Source: JACVRW01 sp040509755
GTDB lineage: Bacteria; Actinomycetota; Thermoleophilia; Solirubrobacterales; Thermoleophilaceae
Assembly (NCBI GenBank): GCA_040509755.1
Contig: JBEVKF010000126.1
Location: forward strand, 1-64,000
DNA: 64,000 nucleotides
Direction of reading: 5' to 3'
The notes under the pieces are model-generated. The model was given only the letters and a program-made list of their open reading frames with translations, did not search any database and was not told the origin of the DNA. The position numbers and the translations under genes are program-made. This document shows positions 41,369-48,338 of this stretch, piece by piece (the stretch's first letter is position 1; the number at the start of each line of letters is the position of its first letter).

Positions 41369-42355
41369 ATGGCCACCTTCGAACAGCTCTCAGACGAACA
41401 GCGCGCGATCGTCGAGCTCGTGCTGCAGCAGGGCAAGAGCTACGACGAGCTGTCCGACATGCTCGCCATGCCCGAACGGCGCGTGCGCGAGCTCGCCCGC
41501 GACGCCCTGGTCGAGCTGGCGCCGATCAGCGCGCGCGGCGTCGAGGAGGACTGGCGCGGGCAGCTCGCCGACTACGTGCTGGGGCAGCAGGCCGGGCCCG
41601 AGGCGACCGCCACGCGCGGCCACCTGCGCCGCTCCGAGGCGGCTCGGAGCTGGACGCGCTCGCTGCTCGACTCTCTCGAGCAGCTCTACCGCGACGCCGA
41701 CCTGCCTGCGATTCCCGAGGGCGAGCGCGGTGCGCGGCGCACGGCCGGGGCGGCCAAGGCGCCCGCCGCCGGCGCCGAGCCGAACACGGGCCTGCGACGC
41801 ATCCTCGCGGCTGCGGGGGCACTGGCGCTGATCCTGGTAGTAGTGCTCCTCTGGCCCATCGGCCTGCTTACCGGAGATGACGATGAGGGCAGCCAGGCGA
41901 GCTCGGGCGGCGACTCCCAGCAAGCGGGCGACGAGCAGGGCGCGATCTCGACGCAGACCCAGGGAACCGCGATCATCGCCGAGCAGCAGGGCAAGACGCA
42001 GGTGGTGGTGTCGGCCACCGGGCTCGAGCCGAGCACCGATCGGACCGCCTACCAGGTCTGGCTGTACAACTCAGAGGAGGATCGCAAGTCGCTCGGGGCT
42101 TCCGTGACCGACCCGCAGGGCAACCTCCAGTCGGTCGGCGAGCTACCCGCCGACTACCAGAGCTACAAGTTCATCGACATGACGTCGGTCAACGTGACCG
42201 GCCAGGGAGAGAACCAGGGCTTCGAGAGAGGCCCCTCGGTCCTGCGCGGCCTGCTGGAGATGCGCAAGAAGCCGGTCACCCGCGGGGAGGGCAAGCAGCG
42301 CACGACGCTGCTTGCCAACTTCCGGCTGTTGCCGGTGCCGCAGTCGAACGACTAG
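41369..42355 (+). CDS. Membrane protein joining a sigma-region-4-like HTH to an RskA-like anti-sigma domain
   Basis: A 328-residue protein with an unusual order of parts. Residues 1-52 (LSDEQRAIVELVLQQGKSYDELSDMLAMPERRVRELARDAL) look like sigma-70 region 4. Residues 60-140 are a helical, Arg/Ala-rich linker. A transmembrane helix lies at about 146-168. The outer part (about 195-328) resembles the RskA/anti-sigma-K domain, with TAIIAEQQGKTQVVVSATGL and TAYQVWLYNSEED. No ECF sigma gene is adjacent. It may be a membrane-bound regulator in which the HTH mimics or binds DNA. Confidence 0.8.
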   Translation: MATFEQLSDEQRAIVELVLQQGKSYDELSDMLAMPERRVRELARDALVELAPISARGVEEDWRGQLADYVLGQQAGPEATATRGHLRRSEAARSWTRSLLDSLEQLYRDADLPAIPEGERGARRTAGAAKAPAAGAEPNTGLRRILAAAGALALILVVVLLWPIGLLTGDDDEGSQASSGGDSQQAGDEQGAISTQTQGTAIIAEQQGKTQVVVSATGLEPSTDRTAYQVWLYNSEEDRKSLGASVTDPQGNLQSVGELPADYQSYKFIDMTSVNVTGQGENQGFERGPSVLRGLLEMRKKPVTRGEGKQRTTLLANFRLLPVPQSND

Positions 42356-42374
42356 CGCGCCTGGGCGGGCGCGC
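42355..42374. terminator. GC hairpin filling a convergent gap
   Basis: GCGCGCC (42355-42361) pairs with GGCGCGC (42368-42374) around a 6-nt loop. It occupies the whole gap between the stop of the RskA-like gene (42355) and that of the flavoprotein (42377). It can act in both directions. Confidence 0.6.
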
Positions 42375-42376
42375 GG

Positions 42377-43996
42377 CTACGCCGGCAGCAGCTTCCCGGG
42401 ATTCATGATCCCCGCGGGGTCGAGGCGTTCCTTTGCGGCCCGGATCACCTCAAGCCCCAGGGCGCCGACCTCGGCTCGCATCCAGGGCGCATGGTCGCGG
42501 CCCACCGCATGGTGGTGGGTGATCGTTCCGCCGCCGGCCACGATCGCGTCGCTCGCCGCCGTCTTCGCCGCGCGCCACTGCTCCAGCGGGGTCTCCTGCT
42601 CCTGGCGGGCCAAGAAGGAGAAGTAGAGCGAGGCGCCCGAGCGGTAGAGATGCGAGACGTGGCACATCACCAGCGGCGGCGTCCCGCGCTGCGCCAGGGT
42701 GTCTCGCAGCGCCCCGCTCACGGCCGCGTAGAGCGGCCCGAGGTTGCTCCAAGTCGTCGCCGTCTCGAGCGTTTCCACCATCACCCCGTGGTCGAGCAGG
42801 GTGTCGCGCAGGTAGGGGCCCGCGTAGCGCCCGCGCAGCCAGGCCTCCCCCGGTCCGCGGCCCAGCCCGACGCCGCCGCCCGCGCGCAGCAGCGCGGCGC
42901 AGCGCAGCCGCCGGCGCTCCAGGTCATCCTCCTCTCCCTCGAACCCGACGATCGCCACGCACCCGCCCTCGTGCCCGCGCATGCGCAGATAGGCCTGTCC
43001 GAGCCGGTTGGCGGCGCTTCCGGTCGACCCAGTCGCCATCGAGAGGCTCGTCTCCTGGGCGTCCGAGAGGCGCGCCACGTCGGGCGAGGCGCCGGCCTGC
43101 TCCATCACGCGAAAGGCCTCGCAGCCATCCTCGAACGACCGAAACGACCAGCCCTCGTAGCGGCGCCGCGGGGGCACCGGGCGCACGCGTAGCGTGGCCT
43201 CGGAGATCACCCCGAGGATTCCCTCCGACCCGACGATTAGCTCACGCAGGTCCGGGCCGGCGGCGCTCGCGGGCACAGCCCGCCCCGCGAGCTCGCCCGC
43301 GGGCGCGATCAGGCGCACCCCCTCAACCAGCTCGTCGATCCGGCCGTAGCCCGTGGACGCCTGGCCCGCCGAGCGGGTCGCCACCCAGCCGCCGACGGTC
43401 GAGTACTCGAACGACTGCGGGGCGTGGCCCAGCGTCACTCCCTCCGCGCCCAGCCGCCGCTCGGCCTCGGGTCCGAGCAGGCCGGCCGCGAGCGTGGCCG
43501 TCTGCGACAGGCGGTCCACGGTCACGCCGGTGAGGCGCCGCAGGTCGAGCGCTATCACCCCGGCGAAGCCCTCGCTCACAGGCTCCACCCCGCCCACCAC
43601 GCTGGTACCCCCGCCGAACGGCACGACGGCGATCCGAGCGTCGGCGCAGGCGGCGAGGACGGCCTCGATCTCGCCGTCGGAGGCGGGCTGGACGACCAGA
43701 TCCGGTGCGCTCGAGGCATCGCCCGAGCGCAGCCGCACGAGATCGGCGTAGCCCTTGCCCGCGGCATGCTCGACCCGCGCCTGGCGGTCGTCGCGCACGT
43801 GGTCGGCTCCCACCGCACCCGCCAGGCGCTCGCGCGCGCTCGCCGGCAGGCGCGGCTCGGGGAGCCGGACGGCCTCGAGCGCGACCGGGCTCAGCTCCAG
43901 CGAGGGGTCGACACCGAGCTGGTTGCGCAGGAGCTCGAGGGCTGTGCCTGGTAGAGAGGCCTCGTGCCCTTCCTCCCCCCAGCCCCACCACCTCAC
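42377..43996 (-). CDS. FAD-linked oxidase resembling alkyl-DHAP synthase
   Basis: A 539-residue VAO-type flavoprotein. It starts MRWWGWGEEGHEA, like actinobacterial proteins annotated as alkylglycerone-phosphate synthase. FAD contacts include VVPFGGGTSVVGG and QSFEYSTVGGWVATRSAGQAS. The C-terminal THHHAVGRDHAPWM matches the His-rich motif of AGPS enzymes, which make ether lipids. GTG at 43996 overlaps the SRPBCC stop in GTGA. A role in ether lipid synthesis is plausible but unproven; other FAD-linked oxidases of this family act on D-lactate or glycolate. Confidence 0.87.
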   Translation of the reverse strand: MRWWGWGEEGHEASLPGTALELLRNQLGVDPSLELSPVALEAVRLPEPRLPASARERLAGAVGADHVRDDRQARVEHAAGKGYADLVRLRSGDASSAPDLVVQPASDGEIEAVLAACADARIAVVPFGGGTSVVGGVEPVSEGFAGVIALDLRRLTGVTVDRLSQTATLAAGLLGPEAERRLGAEGVTLGHAPQSFEYSTVGGWVATRSAGQASTGYGRIDELVEGVRLIAPAGELAGRAVPASAAGPDLRELIVGSEGILGVISEATLRVRPVPPRRRYEGWSFRSFEDGCEAFRVMEQAGASPDVARLSDAQETSLSMATGSTGSAANRLGQAYLRMRGHEGGCVAIVGFEGEEDDLERRRLRCAALLRAGGGVGLGRGPGEAWLRGRYAGPYLRDTLLDHGVMVETLETATTWSNLGPLYAAVSGALRDTLAQRGTPPLVMCHVSHLYRSGASLYFSFLARQEQETPLEQWRAAKTAASDAIVAGGGTITHHHAVGRDHAPWMRAEVGALGLEVIRAAKERLDPAGIMNPGKLLPA

Positions 43997-44445
43997 GGCT
44001 CGCCGGGCTCCCCGAAGATCGCGTCGAGACCGTCGATCGCGCCCTGCACCTGACGCACGCCGGCTGCCCGAAACTGAAGTGGCGCGAACCGGGCCCACCC
44101 GCGCGGCCGCTGCTCGAGGGCGATCTCGACGCGGGTCTCGTCATCGCCGGCTGCCGGGGCGAGCGACAATGTCGTGACCGCCGAGGTGAGGATCCGCTCG
44201 AAGGGCGACTCCGCGAGCTCCTGGCGCCACACGAGCTTCTCGCCCTCGACCTGCTCGACGCGGGTGTAGTCCGCCCGGACGGTCTTTCCCCGCGGCGAGC
44301 TCAGCACCTTGGTCCAGGTGTCGTCCATCGCCTCCTCGACTCGGGTCACGCCCGGCCACCACTGCGGCAGGCGTGCCGGGTTGCTGATCAGGCGCCAGAC
44401 CTCGTCCGGCGCCGCCGGCACCACGGTCTTGCGCCGGACGATCAC
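43993..44445 (-). CDS. SRPBCC-family lipid/polyketide-binding-like protein
   Basis: A 150-residue START-like protein with a beta-rich fold around a hydrophobic pocket. The N terminus VVPAAPDEVWRLISNPARLPQWWPGV is diagnostic. The ligand is unknown. GTG at 44445; the 3' end overlaps the AGPS-like gene in GTGA, so a hydrophobic substrate shared with that enzyme is possible. It follows the MerR gene by 4 bp. Confidence 0.85.
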   Translation of the reverse strand: MIVRRKTVVPAAPDEVWRLISNPARLPQWWPGVTRVEEAMDDTWTKVLSSPRGKTVRADYTRVEQVEGEKLVWRQELAESPFERILTSAVTTLSLAPAAGDDETRVEIALEQRPRGWARFAPLQFRAAGVRQVQGAIDGLDAIFGEPGEP

Positions 44446-44449
44446 ACGC

Positions 44450-45190
44450 TCAGCGGGCCAGCTTGCGCAGGTCGCGGATGAGCAGCAGGTGCTTGAGGTG
44501 CGAGGCGATCGCGGCGAGGTTCTCGAGCGCCTCCACCGCCTCCTTGCGGCGCTCCGGATTACGCGATCGCAGCGCCGGCGCCAGGATCTGCTCGAGCAGC
44601 GCGGCCTCGCGGTCGGCGGACGTGCGAAAGACGCGTAGGTTGCGCCCGCCCACGCCGTAGCGCTTGAGCTCGGTCACGGCGCGCACGATCTCGCGCTCGG
44701 TGTCGTCGTAGAGCATCTCTCCGTCGCGCTGCTCGCCCTTGATCACGCCATAGTCCTCGAGCTCCTTGACGAGGCTCTGGTCGGCCCCGGTGTCGTCGAG
44801 CACCTCATCGAGGCGATAGAGCGAGCCGGGGCCGCGGAGCGCGACCGTCGCCCGCCGCGGCGACCGCGGCTCGGCGACCGCCTCGTTGCCGCCGCTGGGC
44901 GTCTCGGCCTCTGCTCGCCCGGCCGCGAGCTCCTGGCGGATCACCCGAAGCGGCAGGAACTCGTCGCGCTGCAGGCGCAGGATGGTGCGCAGCCGATCGA
45001 CGTCTGCCGGCGCGTAGAGGCGGTAGCCGCCGGGAGTGCGCCGCGGGGAGAGCAGCTTCTGATCCTCCAGATAGCGCACCTTGGAGATCGAGATGTCCGG
45101 ACACTCGCGCTCGAGCTGCTTGACGACGGCGCCGATCGTCAGCGCTTTCTCCTTGCGCGGCGGGGGGACGCCCGCGACCTCGGTGCTCAT
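44450..45190 (-). CDS. ftsR: MerR-family regulator, FtsR-like
   Basis: A 246-residue MerR-type regulator. The winged HTH reads LTIGAVVKQLERECPDISISKVRYLEDQKLLSPRRTPGGYRLY, followed by DVDRLRTILRLQ. The long second half (about 130 residues) has no metal-binding Cys set. The same order, GarA-like FHA gene followed by MerR gene, occurs in mycobacteria and corynebacteria, where the MerR protein (Rv1828/FtsR) affects ftsZ expression. ATG at 45190 overlaps the FHA stop in ATGA. The symbol rests on similarity and synteny, not on proof of target. Confidence 0.78.
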   Translation of the reverse strand: MSTEVAGVPPPRKEKALTIGAVVKQLERECPDISISKVRYLEDQKLLSPRRTPGGYRLYAPADVDRLRTILRLQRDEFLPLRVIRQELAAGRAEAETPSGGNEAVAEPRSPRRATVALRGPGSLYRLDEVLDDTGADQSLVKELEDYGVIKGEQRDGEMLYDDTEREIVRAVTELKRYGVGGRNLRVFRTSADREAALLEQILAPALRSRNPERRKEAVEALENLAAIASHLKHLLLIRDLRKLAR

Positions 45191-45654
45191 CGCTGATCCA
45201 GGTAGGTGAGCTTGTACTTGCCCACCTGCAGCTCGTCGCCGTCCTGGAGCTGGTGCGACTCGATCCTGCGCTGGTTCACGTAGGTGCCATTGAGCGAGCC
45301 GAGGTCGTCCAGGTACAGCCCGTCGCGCCGGCGCACCAGCAGGGCGTGGTTGCGCGACACCGTCACGTCGTCGAGGAAGACCTCCGCCTCGGGCGAGCGC
45401 CCGATCGTCATGCGCTCCCCCGCGACGGTGAAGGCCTCTCCAGAGCGCCCGCCGCCAGAGCGAATGACGAGCGTCGCACCCTCGTGGGTGACCTGCTCGA
45501 GGTCGACCGGACGCAGCTCACCGGTCTCGTCGACCTGGTAGACCTCGGTCGTGTCGCCGGCCTTGCCCCCTTCGGCCTCGCCGAGAAAGGCGCCGCACTT
45601 CTGGCAGTAGTTGGCACCCTCGGCATTGACGAAGCCGCACTCTGGGCAGTGCAC
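45187..45654 (-). CDS. garA: GarA-like FHA protein with N-terminal zinc ribbon
   Basis: A 155-residue protein. An N-terminal zinc ribbon has CPECG and CQKCG. A short linker contains DTTEVYQVDETGE, placed like the E-T-T-S Thr pair that Ser/Thr kinases phosphorylate in mycobacterial GarA. The FHA domain (about 60-155) has MTIGRSPEAEVFLDDVTVSRNH and LGSLNGTYVN, very close to GarA. GarA controls glutamate and TCA-cycle enzymes and is switched off when its own FHA binds the phospho-Thr. The zinc ribbon is not part of mycobacterial GarA. GTG at 45654. Confidence 0.83.
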   Translation of the reverse strand: MHCPECGFVNAEGANYCQKCGAFLGEAEGGKAGDTTEVYQVDETGELRPVDLEQVTHEGATLVIRSGGGRSGEAFTVAGERMTIGRSPEAEVFLDDVTVSRNHALLVRRRDGLYLDDLGSLNGTYVNQRRIESHQLQDGDELQVGKYKLTYLDQR

Positions 45655-45667
45655 GGCGGGTCGTCTC

Positions 45668-45928
45668 CTAGTCGAGCTCTGAGTCCGAGGGAATGCCCTT
45701 GCCGGCGAGTATGTCCGTCAGCTGCTGGACGTCCGCGCCGCTGATGACCGATTCGCCCTCCTCGTGCTTCTTGCGCAGGCGGTTGACCAGCTCAGCGCGA
45801 AGAATGTCGATCTTGCCGTGGAGGATGCGGCGGCGGTAGGAGACTTCCTGCTCTTCCTCGGTGAGCTGTTGGATGAGGTCCTTCAGCTCTTGGTCAGAGA
45901 GCGCTCCGAGGTCTGGGAAGGTGTCCAA
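45668..45928 (-). CDS. RsiG-like small helical protein with c-di-GMP-binding motif
   Basis: An 86-residue helical protein. Residues 26-41, EQEVSYRRRILHGKID, fit E-x3-S-x2-R-x3-[Q/H]-x3-D: Glu26, Ser30, Arg33, His37 and Asp41. Streptomyces RsiG, an anti-sigma factor for WhiG armed by c-di-GMP, has this motif with Gln at the fourth place on each of two helices. A single-motif form that dimerises is known from Rubrobacter. This copy has one motif, so it would bind c-di-GMP as a homodimer. TTG at 45928 has an AAAGGA site 6 nt before it. No WhiG-type sigma gene is in the window. Confidence 0.78.
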   Translation of the reverse strand: MDTFPDLGALSDQELKDLIQQLTEEEQEVSYRRRILHGKIDILRAELVNRLRKKHEEGESVISGADVQQLTDILAGKGIPSDSELD

Positions 45929-45957
45929 GTCGATCCTTTCGGGAAATGTGAAGCCCG

Positions 45958-45963
45958 ACTATA
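45958..45963 (-). promoter_or_regulatory. -10 element TATAGT before the RsiG-like/garA/ftsR unit
   Basis: On the minus strand TATAGT lies 7 bp past the pgsA stop and about 29 nt before the TTG start at 45928. It would give a short leader with an AAAGGA ribosome site, so the three genes may be transcribed apart from pgsA. Confidence 0.5.
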
Positions 45964-45970
45964 ACGTACC

Positions 45971-46597
45971 TCAAGTAGAGGTTGAGTCTTCGCGCAGGGC
46001 GTGCCATCCATCTTGCAAGTAGAGCGCGGTTGCCGCAAGGGTCATCGCCAGACCGATGTACAGCAGAACGTCGTTCACCCAGCTGTCGACGATGAGCGAT
46101 AGCGCCAGCGCGCTCATCACCGGCCACACCGCCCAGCGGCCGAGCATGTTGACCTTGAGGTCCATTCCGCGCCTCAAGGCGACCTGGGTCAGCACGAGCA
46201 TGAGGAACTCGCGCGCGGCCAGGACGAGCAGGGCCCAGTGCGGCAGCAGGTCGAACTCCCACGCGACGATCGCCCCCGCAAGCACCAGCAGCCTGTCCGT
46301 GAGCGGATCGAGCAGCGCTCCGAGGCGGCTGTACTGGCCGGTGATCCGGGCGACCATCCCATCGAGGTAGTCGGTCCATGCGATGAAGGCGAAGAGCGCG
46401 AATGCCCAGCCGTCACGCCCGTCGTCGGACTGGAGCCCCAGCACCAGGAACACCGGGATCAGCGCGATCCGCGCGAAGCCGATGGCGTTGGGGATCGTCC
46501 AGGGATGCAGCGCCTCCCCCCTCCTCGTCTGCGGAGGAGGGCCACCCGACCTGTCCAGGCCGGACAGCCGGCGAAACGTCAGGGGAGGTTTTTCCAA
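45971..46597 (-). CDS. pgsA: CDP-alcohol phosphatidyltransferase (phosphatidylglycerophosphate synthase type)
   Basis: A 208-residue membrane enzyme with about five helices. The full catalytic signature D-x2-D-G-x2-A-R-x8-G-x3-D-x3-D is present across DYLDGMVARITGQYSRLGAL and LDPLTDR. It makes phosphatidylglycerophosphate from CDP-diacylglycerol and glycerol-3-phosphate, using the product of CdsA encoded downstream in the window. The start is uncertain: TTG 46597 is the only reasonable in-frame codon and overlaps proS by 19 bp. Other CDP-alcohol acceptors are possible. Confidence 0.88.
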   Translation of the reverse strand: MEKPPLTFRRLSGLDRSGGPPPQTRRGEALHPWTIPNAIGFARIALIPVFLVLGLQSDDGRDGWAFALFAFIAWTDYLDGMVARITGQYSRLGALLDPLTDRLLVLAGAIVAWEFDLLPHWALLVLAAREFLMLVLTQVALRRGMDLKVNMLGRWAVWPVMSALALSLIVDSWVNDVLLYIGLAMTLAATALYLQDGWHALREDSTST

Positions 46598-48276
46598 AGC
46601 TCGGCCGCCGCCTCCGCGGCGCCATCCAGGGGCAGGGAGAGCTTCTGCTGGTCGCGCCGAATCTGGACGTCGACCTCGCCGGACTCGAGGCCGCGCCTGC
46701 CGATCGTGAGCCGCAGCGGGCAGCCGAGCAGCTCGGCGTCGGCGAACTTCTCCCCCGGGCTGCGGTCGCGGTCCTCGTACAGCACGTCCAGGCCCTCCCC
46801 GCGCAGCTCGTCGTAGAGGCGGTCAGCCACCGTACGGGCCTCCTCGCCTTCCTTGCCGAGTGTCACCAACTCGACGTCGAAGGGAGCCACTGCGCTCGGC
46901 CAGGCGATGCCGTTCTCGTCGTGGAACTGCTCGATGGCGGCGGCCATGATGCGCGCCGGTCCGATCCCGTAGGAGCCCATCCAGATGGCCTGCTCGCTGC
47001 CCGACTCGTCGAGGTAGCGAGCCTCGAGCGGCTCCGAATAGCGCGTGCCGAGCTTGAAGATGTTCCCTACCTCGATCGCGGGCTCGATTCGCAAGATCCC
47101 GCCGTTGGGGCAGGTGTCGCCCGCCTCGACCGAGCGCACGTCGGCCCACTCGGTCTCGAAGTCCCTCCCGGGCTCCACTCCCTCCAGATGGACGCCGTCG
47201 CGGTTGGCGCCGGTCACGAGGCCGTGCAGCCCGCGCAGGGCCTCGTCGCTGACCACCCTCACTGAGGCCCCCACGGGACCGATGAACCCGGGTCGCGAGC
47301 CAAAGATGGCGACCACCTCCGCCTCCTCCGCCGGCCGCGCGGGTGCCCCGAGAGCATTCTGGAGCTTGATTTCGTTGAGGCGGTGGTCGCCGCGCACGAG
47401 GACCAGAACGGGGTCGCTGCCCTCGACCATCACCGGCATTGCCTTGATCAGCGCACCCGCGGGCACCCCCATCAGCTGTGATACCGCTTCGATGGTAGTC
47501 GCGCCCGGCGTGTCCACGGCGCGCGGCTCGGGCAGCGGCTCGGGAAGCCCGTCCACCGGTTGCGGCGTGGCGCTCGCCACCTCCAAGTTGGCGGCGTACC
47601 CAGCGTCTGAGAGAGCGACCTCGTTCTCGCCGGCCGCGCAGGGAGCCATGTACTCGTGCGCGCCCAGCCCGCCCATCATTCCCACGTCTGACTCCACCCG
47701 ATACCACTCGAGGCCGGTGCGGTCGAAGATGCGGTCATATGCCTCGATGTGGAGGCCGTACGACTCGTCCAGCCCTGCCAGGTCGCGGTCGAAGGAGTAC
47801 GCGTCCTTCATGATGAACTCGCGCGTCCGCAGCACTCCTGCTCGCGGCCGCGGCTCGTCTCGCTCCTTGATCTGGAAGTGGGCGAGGAGCTTCGGAAGGT
47901 CGCGATAGGAGCGGATCTCGCGCGCCGCGTGCCAGGTGATGTTCTCCTCGTGGGTCATGGCGAGCACGAGCTCCGCGCCGCGGCGGTCGGTGAGCTTGAA
48001 CAGCTCGTCGATGTCGTAGCGGCCCGTCTTTCGCCAGTTCTCGGCGGGCTGCAGGACGGGCATCAAGAGCTCCGCCGAGCCGATCGCATCGAGCTCCTCG
48101 CGCACGATCTGCTCGACCTTGCGATGGGTGCGCCAGCCGGCCGGCAGCCAGGTCCACAGGCCGGCTCCGAGCTGGCGGGCCAGCCCGGCGCGCACGATCA
48201 GCTGGTGCGACACCGCCTCGGCATCGGCGGGCGCCTCTCTGACGGTTGGCAGGAAATAGCGAGAAAGTCGTGTCAA
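46579..48276 (-). CDS. proS: Prolyl-tRNA synthetase, bacterial type
   Basis: Class II aminoacyl-tRNA synthetase of 565 residues. It starts LSRYFLPTVREAPADAEAVSHQLIVRAG as expected. Motif 2 lies in RTREFIMKDAYSFDRD. An editing insert related to YbaK spans about residues 235-375 (LIKAMPVMVEG, VRGDHRLNEIKL). Motif 3 is in MGSYGIGPARIMAAAIEQ. TTG at 48276 lies 9 nt behind TATAGT (48291-48286). The gene heads a minus-strand run with pgsA and the RsiG-like unit, and is divergent from the GGDEF/HD-GYP gene. Confidence 0.95.
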   Translation of the reverse strand: MTRLSRYFLPTVREAPADAEAVSHQLIVRAGLARQLGAGLWTWLPAGWRTHRKVEQIVREELDAIGSAELLMPVLQPAENWRKTGRYDIDELFKLTDRRGAELVLAMTHEENITWHAAREIRSYRDLPKLLAHFQIKERDEPRPRAGVLRTREFIMKDAYSFDRDLAGLDESYGLHIEAYDRIFDRTGLEWYRVESDVGMMGGLGAHEYMAPCAAGENEVALSDAGYAANLEVASATPQPVDGLPEPLPEPRAVDTPGATTIEAVSQLMGVPAGALIKAMPVMVEGSDPVLVLVRGDHRLNEIKLQNALGAPARPAEEAEVVAIFGSRPGFIGPVGASVRVVSDEALRGLHGLVTGANRDGVHLEGVEPGRDFETEWADVRSVEAGDTCPNGGILRIEPAIEVGNIFKLGTRYSEPLEARYLDESGSEQAIWMGSYGIGPARIMAAAIEQFHDENGIAWPSAVAPFDVELVTLGKEGEEARTVADRLYDELRGEGLDVLYEDRDRSPGEKFADAELLGCPLRLTIGRRGLESGEVDVQIRRDQQKLSLPLDGAAEAAAELWKNLP

Positions 48277-48338
48277 GAGGTGGCGACTATAAACCGCAAA
48301 AGCTCACACTCAGGCCCGAACGCGCCGATCTAGACCGG

